From Thelonectria olida (taxonomy: Eukaryota; Ascomycota; Sordariomycetes; Hypocreales; Nectriaceae), in the NCBI GenBank assembly GCA_020736575.1, contig JAGPYM010000004.1, positions 1,736,001 through 1,800,000 on the forward strand: a stretch of 64,000 nucleotides of DNA, written 5' to 3'. The notes beneath the pieces are model-generated. The model saw nothing but the letters and a program-made list of their open reading frames with translations. It had not been told where the DNA came from and made no database searches. Every line of letters begins with the position of its first letter. Positions within the stretch are counted from its first letter, which is position 1. The position numbers and the translations under genes are program-made. Shown here piece after piece: positions 1 through 11,427 of the stretch.

Positions 1-1015
1 TGGTCGGCAGGTTGCCTCATCGATCTGTACATGGATGCTATGGAAGAGCAAGAGAAGGATAAGCGAAGATAAAGGAAGGGACATGATGGTATGAGTCATG
101 GTAGGAAAGCACGAAGCATGATTAGGACATGATAGAATTAGCTAGTATTTACACTGCTACACCTATACTAGTATCAAATTAACGAATAGAGATTGTATTC
201 AGAAACTAAACCCAACTCCTGGTTCGACATGGCCTAAAAGAACGTCGAGTGTGGGAATGTTGGGAGTAGAGTACGCATGAAGCAGACGCACATTTGTAGT
301 TGTCATTGAAAATTGAACAGATAATAAAAGTTTGATTCGCCTTTTTGTATAACAAAAACATTTGACTCCTCTCGCTCCCCAAGCCGAGGGGGAATACACA
401 AGAATACCCCCGATATCGTAATAGAGGAATCCAAAACATGTTGCAAGTTTCCTCTTGCTCCTACCCATCCATGTCGTCCCAAATGTTTCCCAGTAGCCGC
501 ATTGGCAAAGTACGATTGTCCCTTAGATAACGCCAGATCCCATGCAAACGCCACACCAAATGGATATAATGATAAAGCCACAAACAAAAAGAAATCAAAA
601 ACACGCCGGCAGATATTGTGTCCAAGAGTAAACTCAAACAGCCCGTAAGGCGATGGATCGACGTGTTAGTTACCCCTGTGCGCCAGATTCTTCAATGTGA
701 AACAACTCCCCAACCGGCGTTTTGTGAATTCCTTGTGCCATGAAACGTGGTCAATGGCCAAAAGTACCACAATTGGTCTTTCCCTCATGCCAATGCTGCA
801 GATCTCTTGATAAACAAAGCCAAAAAGGATGGCATAATAAATGCGGCCGTAGTAATGGATGGAGAACTGGCTTCCCCTGTCCGATATTTCGTTCGATCAT
901 ACGTTCGTCGTTGGTTTCGATAAGGTCTAGGATTGATGTACGTGTCGAAACAAAGGGAAGAAAAAGCAAGGCGAATCATCGGCAACGGAAAGGGCGTGAC
1001 AGAGTGCACACGGTT
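1..1015. other. No supported gene
   Basis: This stretch lies 3' of the membrane-protein gene that ends at 1016. Open frames on both strands (about 199-587 minus and 740-1150 plus) show no recognisable domain, no convincing splice structure and no biased composition. It probably holds the 3' UTR of the neighbouring gene and spacer. The far left edge could contain the tail of a gene cut off by the window, but I see no evidence for one. Confidence 0.5.
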
Positions 1016-1530
1016 CTAGGTGCGCTCCTTGACGATCCAACGCTTCTTGTTCTTGCCCTTGGGCTTTTCTGTAGCAGCAGCCATGTCCGCAGCGTTTGCG
1101 GGGACTGGAGCGCTTGGAGGGACCGAAGTGTGTACATTGCCCGGAGTTAGGATTGCGTGCGAGTTGCGTTGAGAATCGTAGCCCGCGGGAGCGGCTTCAC
1201 TGGGAGCAGCCTCTGAGTCAGGGCCTACACCGGGCCCCCAAGAGGGATGAGAGGCGGACCCAGAGTGCTTCTGACCGAGTGAAAACTGTCGATCCTTCTT
1301 GCGGAGATAGCGACGACGCCAGATGCAGGCACCGATCCAGATGCCGATGATTGCAACGACCATGATGACCAAGAAGATTACCCATTGCCAATGGTTGGAG
1401 AGCCTGATTTTATTAGAACGATATCCTGAGAATGAAACATGGAATTTAGGCCTACCAGTCACCACCACCACCACTTGATGCCTTGGCTGTCGCTGTGGCA
1501 GATGCCTCGCTACTATCGTTGCTGTCTTCA

Positions 1531-1562
<32 letters not shown>

Positions 1563-1926
1563 TTGGTTCACGCTGCAGATGCTTTGGAACCAAGTAGCAA
1601 TAGAAGATAGACCGTCAGACCCACAAGCTTCGTCACAGACACCAGTGGCAGCACTTGAGAATGCTGTTACCGCAGTGTTGGAGCAGAAGCAGGAAGTGTA
1701 CGCAGTCGCGCCTTTGTTAAGATTCGCGGCGGGAGGAACACATCCACCGTTGGCATCATAGAGGGCACCGCATGCTGTAGCGCAAGAGGGCAACAGCTTG
1801 GTGTTGGTGAAAGGGACGATGGTCGTGGTAGGAACTCCGGCTGTTTTAGACCTAGGTTAGTATAAAGTTTTCGATGGTGATGGCTGATAGATTGAGGTGA
1901 AGGTGCTCGTGGGGAGACGTACCCAT
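1016..1926 (-). CDS. Cys-rich single-pass membrane protein (CFEM-like ectodomain)
   Basis: Three exons on the minus strand: 1926-1923, 1840-1456 and 1403-1016, giving 258 residues. The first coding exon is only ATGG, followed by a GTACGT donor. Joining it to the exon after the CAG at 1841 gives an N terminus reading MAGVPTTTIV. The first ~95 residues hold eight cysteines in pairs (SCATAC, SCFC, VCDEAC and a last SIC), the count seen in CFEM-type ectodomains, though I do not see a strict CFEM signature. A poly-Asn/Ser/Thr stalk follows, encoded by a (GTT)n tract at about 1531-1560. Next is one strong membrane helix (WVIFLVIMVVAIIGIWIGACIW), then a basic RRRYLRKK stretch and a Ser/Pro-rich tail ending in a KGKNKKRW patch. 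There is no classical signal peptide, so topology is inferred as outside-N, inside-C. Function is unknown; a cell-wall or surface sensor-like role would be a guess. Confidence 0.8.
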
Positions 1927-4900
1927 CTTGACGGTAAGGTTTTAGTCGGATAATGAGGTTGACAAAACCCGTGGTAATAGGAGGGTGCGGGAGAGGGTCG
2001 AAGTGGCAACGATGACCTGAATGAATGCGAAAGCGAGGGCGAACGAGGTTTTCGTCGGTTTGACGTGCCGGCACCGGGGGGCTGGTAGACGGTGGGCGCT
2101 GGTGGTGTGCGCTGTCAAGAGAACGCTAAAAGGCTTGGGGTGCGTTATTGCTGGTAGTCGTGTCGTCACCGGCCAGATGATCCGAGAATCGAGAATCGAG
2201 ATCGAGTTTGGCGCAGTTCAGTTCTCCTCCAAGTTGGAATCCCCTCCTCTTTGATAGCCACCGGAAAAATCGACGTCGTAGTGCAGCGGTATTCAAATCG
2301 TAGTTTCGGATGGTGCAAGGTCTGGGTTGTCAAGTGCACAGAGTTAAGAAGGCTGCGGGTGTTGGCAGGTGTGTGGGCGGCAGGCGAAACGGAGGCGAGA
2401 GCAGCGAACGGTATTCGTAACAAGCGAAGGGAAGACGTGCTGTGCGCGGTGGGTGAGAGGCGGAAGCGTCGGCGGAATGAGCGAGCGACTTTAGGTTGGG
2501 CCAAAATATGGGGCTTCTTGAGAGGATCACCCAGAGCGTTCTCCGGAAGCAATGCGACGAGCAAACAGAAGCACGAACGACGGGAGGTTGGGGAGGAGAG
2601 AAAAGGGATGGGACTGAGAGAGGCGAGGGTGTCAGACCTTGTTATGATTGCGGAAGAGAAATCCAAGAATGCAGGCAGATGGGTAAGCGGCCAAGAATGA
2701 AGGGGGTGGGGAAGGCGTCAGGGACTGGATGATTCAAAGGCAAAAGCAAAGCAAGGGAAGGTACGATGGGCATTTGGGGGGTTTGACGGGCGGAAGAAGG
2801 AAGGCGGGTGGATGAGATCTTCTGGTGGCAGGTGCACCCCAGCCAAGCCAGCCAAGCCGAAGCCGAGACTTTCCAGTCCACACGCACGGCAAGTTGGAAT
2901 CAAGCCTAGTTATGAGCGTGTGTGCCAGGCGTCGTGGACAGCGGGCGGTGCATGTGAATCGTACGGTGACTGCGACTCTGACGTTGGTACTTTGTGCACT
3001 GGCTAGGGGCTACGGAGTACGTGTTGAGCGCTGAAAAACTCTGCATGGAAAAGAACGCAGCCGGCTGGCTCGTCTCAGGGAGGCATTCAGGTTGTGAAGT
3101 TTGACGGGGTGGCTGAGCGACTTGTCAACACGGTACCGACAAGGATACGTCAGTCCGTCACCGCAAGGTCATCCTAGCGATCTTGGCTCTAAAGGGGACT
3201 CCGGATGGACGAGGTCCGTGTATTGGGTACATAGACTGCGCGTACCAGCCAATGATTTGGAACATGTTTCCGTGAACAAGAACATCCATGGCATGGCACC
3301 GAAGGCAAACAGAGCACTGCATGAGCATGGACGCGGGGCTCTGAACGGCAGACAACGAACACGGCCGACTGGGGGCGGATGAGAACACATGAAGTCATGG
3401 AGCCAGCACTGCTGCATTGTTGGACGTGCTGTCGAGATCGATTGGTTCCCCGTCTCTCCTGCGATTCCAATTGTTACCCACCTCCTAGAGCAATGTCTGA
3501 GAGTGATGCATCATCAGAACCAACAATTCAAGTTTCCTCCTAACTGTTGGTGGATAGGTTACTGCTATACCCAGTCCTGGCGGTTAAGCCTCGTGCTTTC
3601 AGGAAACACCAAGCAATGGGCTATTATTGTCCTGCTGCGACGAGGGCTCAACTGCTGGTTTGCTTTGAGCGCGAATCCACCAAGACTTCCTTTATTGGCA
3701 CACGACACCTACATCGGGTGATGGAGATTCCATTTTGGAAAATCAGGGGACAAAGATGCTTTCATGGTTTGGTTTGCAGCTTCTGTTTGCGATGTCGAAC
3801 TATCAATGTTATCATGTTGGCATTTGGTTGGAATGAACCAATAAACCCGATGAAAATGATCGAGTGCTGCCAAGGATCCTTCATCATTGCCCGTATTGCC
3901 AAGCACACTTTCTCAAGTCCATCTCCCATCAAATACCATTGCAGGACTCATCCCCGATGCTTGTCCCATGTTGCTGTTAACAATAGAAGACCGCACATCC
4001 ATTGCCAAGTGTGCTGGGATATTCCCCTGGTGACTTGGAACGAGATCTCATCAGTCTCCAACGCCCAACCCTGTGAAGTTCAAGGCCGATTCGATGCTCT
4101 TTTCGGGAGCCACCGGAGATCATCTTCAGCCACCCATTCATTCGTGGGGGGTTTGTCCAGAGCTGGCCGAGCATCGCTTGCAGCTTTTAGTGCATTCTCA
4201 GCTGCAATCGTCAGGGCGTTCCTGGACCCGAAGTCCCAAGCATCTGGGATGTCCGATGAGAGGGCCTTTTGTTCATGCCACCCACACTGAGCTAGAGGCC
4301 GTCTGTCCGACCAGATGATGCTTTCACTGATCATCAGGGCATTTTGGCAGAATAGGACCAAACAACGAGGAAGCAACACCTGCGGCGTGCTTGATCGGTC
4401 CCCATAAAACAGACGGACGAAGCCTGCAATTGGTCGGATGGTTGGATTATCCGGTAGCAATTTCCGAATTCGTATCGTCAGGTCAGGGCCTCGTGGCAGG
4501 TAAGAATGGGAAGGACGTTGTTGAGGGATGGGGGCAGTTTCCTCATTCCTTCTTGCTTCTAGGTCCATCTGCCATCTGCCAGTCGACTGGGCTCCTGCCT
4601 GAGTAAATCCGGCACATGTATCCGACGTGAACCCGACCCGGAGGAACCGTTTTGGCGGGGACATGGATGCTTCAATCAATTTATCCATCACATGGACTCG
4701 TTCCATTTGATGCACACGCGGCCTTGATACCACTCAACCTCTTTCATCCCTTCTTCCCTTGGGTCTTTGTTAGCACCATCCACCGGCTGCTCCCGCGCCT
4801 TTCTTGTTTGAATCTCCTTGTCTTTCGTTGTCCTCGAAGCCCAACCGACTGGGCTGTGTAGGCCCACCACCCTAAGTTAACTATTCCGTGGAAGCTAAAA

Positions 4901-5563
4901 AGCACAATCAAACAATACGAAGTTGGAGACGATCAGACGAAAGCTGCTGTTAATAAGCCGACACGTCTTACACAGGGACATTCGCTACCTAACGTTAACC
5001 GCCCGCCAAGGTCCCGGAAACGGGCACGACCCGCCTTTAGCCCGCCTCCGCGTCCAACAGCTCGAGGCCAGGGCGGCCTGCCAAGCCAGTGGGGAAATAT
5101 TCATCAAATGACGACGACTCTCATCAGCAAGCCTGACTACCCCCCCTGCATTTGGCTGCAGTCGAATGCGTGAGAACGCTGACAGACCTGCTCGAGGCTT
5201 CTTCACTCATTGGACGCCAAGACCTGCTCGAGAGACAATCATGGACTCATAGTTGCTGGGCACTTACGACGGCACATTCCTCAGAGATTCATTTGTCTCC
5301 TCCAAGCTCATACACTGGGATGACATGAGCCAAGTGCCTGGCCATCAGAGGAATGCATTCGAGCCGCCGCCCGAGACCGAAAACAAAATACCTACCAAGT
5401 ATGAAGCCATAGTGCTTAGAAGACCCCTTCAACATGGGATCACGCGGAGGGAACATGCCTCCCACTCGTAACTGCTATTTCTTTGATATCCAATAATACT
5501 GCTTGAGGCAAGAAAGCCTCTCGAAATACATACATCATCGAGATCGAACCCCCAAAGTCCAAC
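1927..5563. other. Gene-poor spacer
   Basis: The first few hundred bases are presumably the 5' leader and promoter of the minus-strand membrane-protein gene. Overlapping open frames near 3547-4290 (plus) and 4080-4733 (minus, 217 codons) cover the same DNA on opposite strands. Neither shows a known motif or matching splice sites, so I do not call them. A motif of the TACGGAGTA type occurs near 3010. I see no transposon ends or long repeats. Confidence 0.4.
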
Positions 5564-6031
5564 TTAGACCTTGTCCTCCAGTATTTTCCTCTTCTTCTGA
5601 TGTGGGCTTGCAGTTTCCTTTCTCTTCCGTGGCCTGTCTTCTGTTCCCTTGGCCTGCGCAAACTCCCTACTGTCGCCGGCAGCTGACCCATGCGCCGCCT
5701 CAGTGGTCGTTGTCTTTAACCCACGACGAGTCACATCCATTTGCTGCCATGATATACCCCCGCCGAGTCCATGAAAAGGGTCATCTTTATCGGAAAGAAA
5801 GCGCTCGAGCGCCCAGCTCCCACGTGGGGACGAAGTGAGCCTGTCTTGGTCTTCTGTCAAGCTTGACAGCGAGAAGCGCCCCTGAGCTGGGGCTGCGTGG
5901 GCCCCACGTGTCGGCTTGAGGGCGGAATGAGATGGCTTCTCACACATTTTTCGTTGAATGTGGCGGCTATGATCTGGATAGGGTTCTTGTAACAGGGCTT
6001 TACGAAGCGATGAAAACGGGCAAGAGAACAT
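5564..6031 (-). CDS. Possible small basic protein, unrecognised
   Basis: An uninterrupted 155-codon frame on the minus strand. The N-terminal part is Ser/Pro/His-rich. The middle contains a segment that looks protein-like (SWALERFLSDKDDPFHGLGG). The C terminus is strongly basic, with RPRKRKE and HQKKRKILEDKV, which resemble nuclear localisation signals. I do not recognise a family. The context around the ATG is only moderate and there is no supporting intron. It could be a real lineage-specific nuclear protein, the last exon of a longer gene, or chance. Confidence 0.3.
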   Translation of the reverse strand: MFSCPFSSLRKALLQEPYPDHSRHIQRKMCEKPSHSALKPTRGAHAAPAQGRFSLSSLTEDQDRLTSSPRGSWALERFLSDKDDPFHGLGGGISWQQMDVTRRGLKTTTTEAAHGSAAGDSREFAQAKGTEDRPRKRKETASPHQKKRKILEDKV

Positions 6032-8280
6032 GAACTTGTACGATTCGGATGACGTTAAACTCGACCAGAGGCATATCGTTCATTTATACCCATCTTCGGG
6101 CTTATTGAGCTGAACTGCGGACTACTTCGGCAGTTTCACCAACATGACTTCTCAGCTCTTGTCAGTCGATACCAGCCCGGAAAGCAACCTGCACCATATC
6201 CCATCTCTGTGCAGGCACTGAGGGTCGACGCCTTTCAGGGTAACATCACCACGCAAGACGCCGAATTCGTTCATCATCGCATGGCCTGTGTCTCTGTGGC
6301 GTGAAGCTATCCCGGGCGGTCAGCTTGGCACGTTGCCAGAGACCTGGCCCCTTTCGTCCTGAAGTTCGAACATGTTCGTCTAATGCGTTTGACCTGGTGA
6401 CTGTTCAGGTTGAACAATGAGAACGAAGTATTCCTAATGCAGCCTCATAAAAGTGGTTTTTGGTCTGTCTATGGTACCTTCTCTAGCATTTGGTGTTAGC
6501 TTCTAGGTCACGCTCTTCCTAGATGCTGAAAACTCACTCGTTCTAGGGATACTCAGTAAACGACATGACAATTCGACACATGATGAGGGAAAAGTATGTC
6601 CAACATAGTATTTGGATTATCCATGCATTCCTGAATTGCCATTTTGCAACGACACCAAACCGAACGATTTGCCACGAGCGTTGGCTATCCAACACTAAAA
6701 GCTGCGAGTAGCCGTCTGCTCGTGGCTTCTATTGGGATCTCAACGCGACCATTGGTAACACCGTGTTACCGCTCTAACTTTATACGATTCAAAGCCTTGG
6801 TTTCTAAGCAGAAAAACAAGGGATACATGGTCCTAGTGACTGGGGTACCGAATCTTGTGGTCTCTCTTGCGGGAACTTGCACTCGATCAGAACCTTTGTG
6901 ATGCAATACCTCTGTCGATCAAATCTAAGCAGAATCCCGTCTTAGCTCCTTCACATATGGTGTGTGGACCGGAGCTATTTCCCCTGATTAATTTGTCGGG
7001 GGTATCACAACCGTGAGGGTCGTGGGGTTGTGCTTTGGACTCTCTTGGCTGGTTATCGAACCCCGAAGCATCCTAAATGGGGCTATGATGTTACCGCTTC
7101 ACAAACTAGACGTTGAAACGGCTTGGGCCTTGGAGCCGGATTTCATGACACAAGACAGACAATAGGACACACCTTCGAGGCTCAACTCACAGGGTGATCC
7201 ATCAAGCTTATTGTCTTTCATCAGTGGTCACATCTCAGTTGACTTCCATCGTCCTTAACTACCCTGGGAACTTTTGCGTATGACAGAGGGCCGAAAGAGT
7301 GGCCGGTCTCAGGAATGTTTACTGATGAGACTGAAGTCTATGAGCAGAATAACGGCCTGCTTCCCATATCGTGTCACGGGGTACAACACACGGAAGCCCC
7401 TTAAACCTCAGCGGGGCCTTGCGCAACTCTTGGGAACCTGGGGGTGCTTCAAATCTTTATTCTCAATAGCCTAGGAAGAGGCCTCGAGCTTCTCCTACGA
7501 TAACCACGGGGCGCTTCACTTTCTGAACCATGTTGCTTCTCGACCGGTAATATCCGAGCTGTTGTATAACCGCGAACGGCCGCTGCATGCTTTTGGCGAC
7601 TGAACTATTGACCGACCCGTTGAGTTGGCCGAGGGCATTTGAGACATTTCGGCCACGATGGTTACCTCGGCGTTCCGGGGCTATAAATTCGCGAGGATCG
7701 GGCCAATACCCGGTTGGTAACACAAGAAGGCCATGACTACAGGCTTTTGTCAAAGGTGTGACGAACAGAAGGCCTTATGGAGTTCTAGAATGTCTGGGAC
7801 AGATGGATAAGGCATGAGAACTTTTGGGATATCGAATACTCGATGCGTTGCGTCAAAGGATAAGATTCGCCGGTTGGGTTACGACACCATACACAGGCTG
7901 TGCCGAGGAACAAAGAAATAACATGTTATATTCCACGTGAAATGCGTTTCCACATCGTCTAAGCTATTTGCGTGGCGCCAGGAACGTTCGGGATGCTCCC
8001 ACTTTGCGGAGTGCCAGTTCCTCTCCGATATGCCTCTACCCGCTCAGGGGTAGCTCCCACGTCCCGACGTCAACTCTTTCCTAGGGGTATCTAAACTCGT
8101 CGCACAGAAACTCCACGCTCAGAGGCGCTACTATTGCTTTCTACACCGGCCTTCCTTCGGTGCTCACTCCTGCTCATGAATTATTAACCGTCTCAGTCCG
8201 CTGGGGCCGTTTGTTCAGCTGAGTGATACAGGGAGACACAGCATGTCTTGTCGTAACGGTGTTAAGCGGCAGAAGTTGCT
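6032..8280. other. Spacer with stop-interrupted protein-like fragments
   Basis: No intact gene is visible. Some plus-strand stretches near 6139-6290 and 7270-7730 read as ordinary protein for 20-40 residues between stops, for example a segment ending RPLHAFGD at about 7600. They could be the worn remains of a gene, but I cannot assign a family or reconstruct a frame. No terminal repeats or tandem arrays were seen. Confidence 0.35.
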
Positions 8281-8814
8281 CTAAGCTCGTCTCTGGGACC
8301 TCCGTTGTCTGTGGTGATGTTCGTCCCGGCGAAACGATGTCAGTCCCTGCTGGCGCTCCTGGCTGCCGTGTTGGGCATGGGTGCTACTGGCAGAGTGGGC
8401 CTCTTGGGCATGGTGATGTGTGTTGTTGTTGTCGCCTTGGTCCTGCTGGTACGCGACGTCACCGTGGCTGTGAGGTCGGTATTGATGGTCGTAGAATTGG
8501 TACTGATACTCGTACTGTTGAGGGTTGTACCAATTGGCTGTCGTGGTCCGTTGGGTTGCCTGCACCATCGCGATGCCGTCCCATGGCTCGTTCCGACCAT
8601 GTTGTTGCACGAACCCGAAGATATCTCGAGGATCGATGGGTTGTTGGGCTATAGCAGGGGCTGATGCTCCTTGGGTAGGAGGTAGTTGAGCTGCCCGTGG
8701 ATTGCTTGTCGCGGGTAACTGGTAACGCCGCTGCACCTGGATCCAGCGGGTGCGGTGCGCCGTTGCTTGCTGAGTTGGGTCATCTTGAGGACTATGGGTG
8801 TTTGAGTGCGTCAT
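8281..8814 (-). CDS. Possible Gln/His/Asn-rich low-complexity protein
   Basis: A 177-codon open frame on the minus strand. Its ATG sits in an excellent context, GCCACCATGA, on the coding strand. Composition is strongly biased to Gln, His, Thr, Tyr and Asn, as in disordered or prion-like fungal proteins. A central part is less biased and could be a short conserved core (PRDIFGFVQQHGRNEPWDGI, followed by Tyr/Gln-rich sequence). The C-terminal end is basic (RQRRSQRRA). No domain is recognised. The start context and internal composition favour a real gene, but there is no intron or homology evidence to confirm it. A shorter chance frame on the other strand covers the same DNA. Confidence 0.4.
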   Translation of the reverse strand: MTHSNTHSPQDDPTQQATAHRTRWIQVQRRYQLPATSNPRAAQLPPTQGASAPAIAQQPIDPRDIFGFVQQHGRNEPWDGIAMVQATQRTTTANWYNPQQYEYQYQFYDHQYRPHSHGDVAYQQDQGDNNNTHHHAQEAHSASSTHAQHGSQERQQGLTSFRRDEHHHRQRRSQRRA

Positions 8815-11427
8815 GGTGGCTCAAAGACAGTGAGGCGTGTTTCAAGAACAATGACAACAGTAGAACAAGAGTCGGGTAAAAGTTCCATGGGTTCTGTGTA
8901 AGAATATCTGGAAACGATAGTGACTCGCCCACCTTTTTGTACCGCAACACCAACACTCACTAGGTTTGCCACAGGCAAGGCGGATACTGGCCATCAAATG
9001 ACATGCTTGCCCCATGTACGATATCCTAGCCACGTTAGGTGTGCGTGCGGTGGCAGAGGAATGAACGTGGACTTGGTTGTCGAGTTGAAGGGGCCTGAAA
9101 CTGAGCCGTGATTGGACACAAAACCTCATGTGAGTGATGGATTTGGGACGATGGCGGTGATGAGATGGGTGTAAAACTCCCTCGTTTCTCTCAAGCATCT
9201 CGTGTATAGGCCCTTTTGATCTCTGGAGATTGACAACCATCACGTTGCGCATTTGTGAGAGCTCTCATGCGGGGAGGTGGCAACAACACCAACTGTAGCA
9301 AGTGTGTTACCCGCTATAGAGAAAAGACGGGCGCTTGCATGAGCCTATTCCATATAAACATGACCGCGAAGTGCTAACACGCTGGCGTAAGACGACGTGT
9401 ATCAAAGCGGGGGTGGTTGGAGGGCAAGTGGCGAGAACTAAGATTGGGGAATCAATGGAACGTCCGCCCTGGGTTCGTCCTCAGGTAGCTGGGCGTTCAG
9501 TTCTAATCTTGAACAAACAGTGGCTAGGCGGGACGAAACTAGTCGTGGATGATGGCGTATTATTGTTTCGTAAGACACGTACGTAGGACGTTCAGATCTG
9601 ATGAGGTTCGAATTAAGCTGGCGAGATGGTGGGAAGAAGCTGAACAAGAGCCGCCAGTGACTCAGCAAGGAATACGTGTCTCGTTCTCTTCCGAGGATGC
9701 CGAATCTGGCGGCTAATTTCAGCTCAATCTTTGGATACATTTGTGATTGCTATTGGGGCTTTTCATCTCTCCGTTTTGCACTTCTGATGCAACATAGCAT
9801 CATTTACCTCACGGCTCATGCGCGTAAATAGGAGGAGTCGAGGCCGCGCGGCGTGTTTGGGCTTCATGTTCAGCTTCTGACGGGTGCGAATACCGATATG
9901 GTAATTCGCCACCTTGGCCGCCTTTTGGTTGAACAGGTCGCCTGGTTCGCATATGAGGTAATCTGGGGGCCGGCAAGGGCGCTTATTCATCTGAGCCGGG
10001 GGAAGCGAGCGGCTGATGTTGAACCACGGCCCTATCGGCTGAGACAGAGAAAAAGAACATAAGATCAGGTCCACAAACAAGGCCAGAATCGTGGCGACGA
10101 GTCGGCATGTTCCCATCCCTGGTCATGGTGTTGAAGCTTTGCATTGCCCGAGGGTCTAGCTTGGCGTCCGATATCCATGTTTCGATGCAGGAAATTATGA
10201 GAGGGTGTTCCTCGAGACCTGTGATTGGCTGCCCGTTCGCAAGGCAAGACTTCTTGTTCTTGGTTGACGTGTTTGTTGGAAAATCGACGGAAGAAAATGA
10301 AGTAACCAGTGCGTGATGAACGTCTCATTGCTGGGTTGCTTCATGGTTGCTGACGCATTCCTCATACGCCTGCTCCGTATTTTGTTACGAAGTACTCCTC
10401 ACGTCATGAAAAATCATGATTGGGATGAAGTAAGAGAAAGAAAAAAGCCTTGAAGTATGCCAATATCGCCATGACGTGGCATAGGCATTTTTCTCCCGGC
10501 TTGATACGAAAGTTGTGCCATGATGGACTCTGTTGCGCCTGGTCTCTGGCGATTTATTCATTAGCTTCAGTCAACCTTGAGGAACACAGATGTTTCTCAG
10601 CCTCAAACCCTCGACGGAAGCGGACAAAGTAAGGTACTTCGGTACGGAGGAGAGCGGGCGGGTAACGCGAGAACTCAGGCGGGGTAATATCTCGTGCTAA
10701 GTGAACGGGCGGACGCATCATTGGGGGTGGCGACGGGCCTTGCAGCGAACACCAAGTTCACGCAAACATCGACATGGAGGTAAAACGGGTGTCCGTGCTG
10801 AGGAGCCGAAGCCCAAGTCCGACGGAGGTGGCGGTGCGTTGGAGACAGCAGATTGGCAGGCATCATGACAGCTTCGAAGCAGATGATATCGTCTCGGAGA
10901 CCATGAGTTGTGGTTTCTGTTCGAGTTGGCCATGTCCACGGGCAGATGGGAAGAGCGTGCCATGTCAAGCTGTGAAGCTGCTCTGGGTCGTGAGGTTGTA
11001 AAAATTCCGAGAGAATCTTAGTCTCGCTATGCATTCTGGGGTGCGCTTGAATTTGAACATCTTCATCAGGTTATTGGCAGTCTGGGTAGATGCATAGAAA
11101 TGGATGAAGTCATTCGCTTCCTTCCATCCTTGGTTGATGCCCAACTTTCAAGGCCCAAACATCTGCAGCGGATGGAAGAATGAATCCCGGAGTACGGAGT
11201 ACGAAGTACATACCTGAATGGATCTTGCAGTGGTCCGTGCCCAACAGCTCAATTTACGTCATCACTCGGTCACGGTGAATCGCGCGTGCCTGCCGATAAG
11301 TCAATCGGTGAAGCTGCAGCCACAACACCAAGGTCAATCTACAAGCTCTCAAGCAGCTCCACGAAATTGAACATATTCGATCCACACGCCCATCAGATCG
11401 AGTCGCTCAGTTCCCGGCTATCCTATA
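8815..11427. other. Spacer, no supported gene
   Basis: No gene can be supported. A minus-strand frame at 9763-10116 begins with a hydrophobic signal-like stretch but has no further support. Copies or near-copies of the TACGGAGTAC motif occur near 10372-10395, 10630-10650 and 11190-11211, a feature often scattered through fungal intergenic DNA. The last few hundred bases should include the promoter and leader of the CSC1-like gene at 11428. Confidence 0.4.

Noticed and set aside
199..587. Minus-strand open frames of 77-94 codons at the left edge.
   Set aside because: Overlapping in several frames, no domain, no good start context; likely chance frames in a 3' region.
3547..4733. Two long overlapping open frames, 247 codons (plus) and 217 codons (minus).
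   Set aside because: They lie antisense over the same DNA, show no recognisable domain or splice signals, and have no consistent codon bias. At most one could be real and nothing chooses between them.
6139..7753. Possible decayed HET-type or other gene.
   Set aside because: Short protein-like segments exist, but no HET or other signature could be recognised and frames cannot be joined.
9763..10116. Small ORF with a hydrophobic N terminus, possible secreted peptide.
   Set aside because: The hydrophobic run is followed by unstructured basic sequence with no cysteine pattern or family; unsupported.
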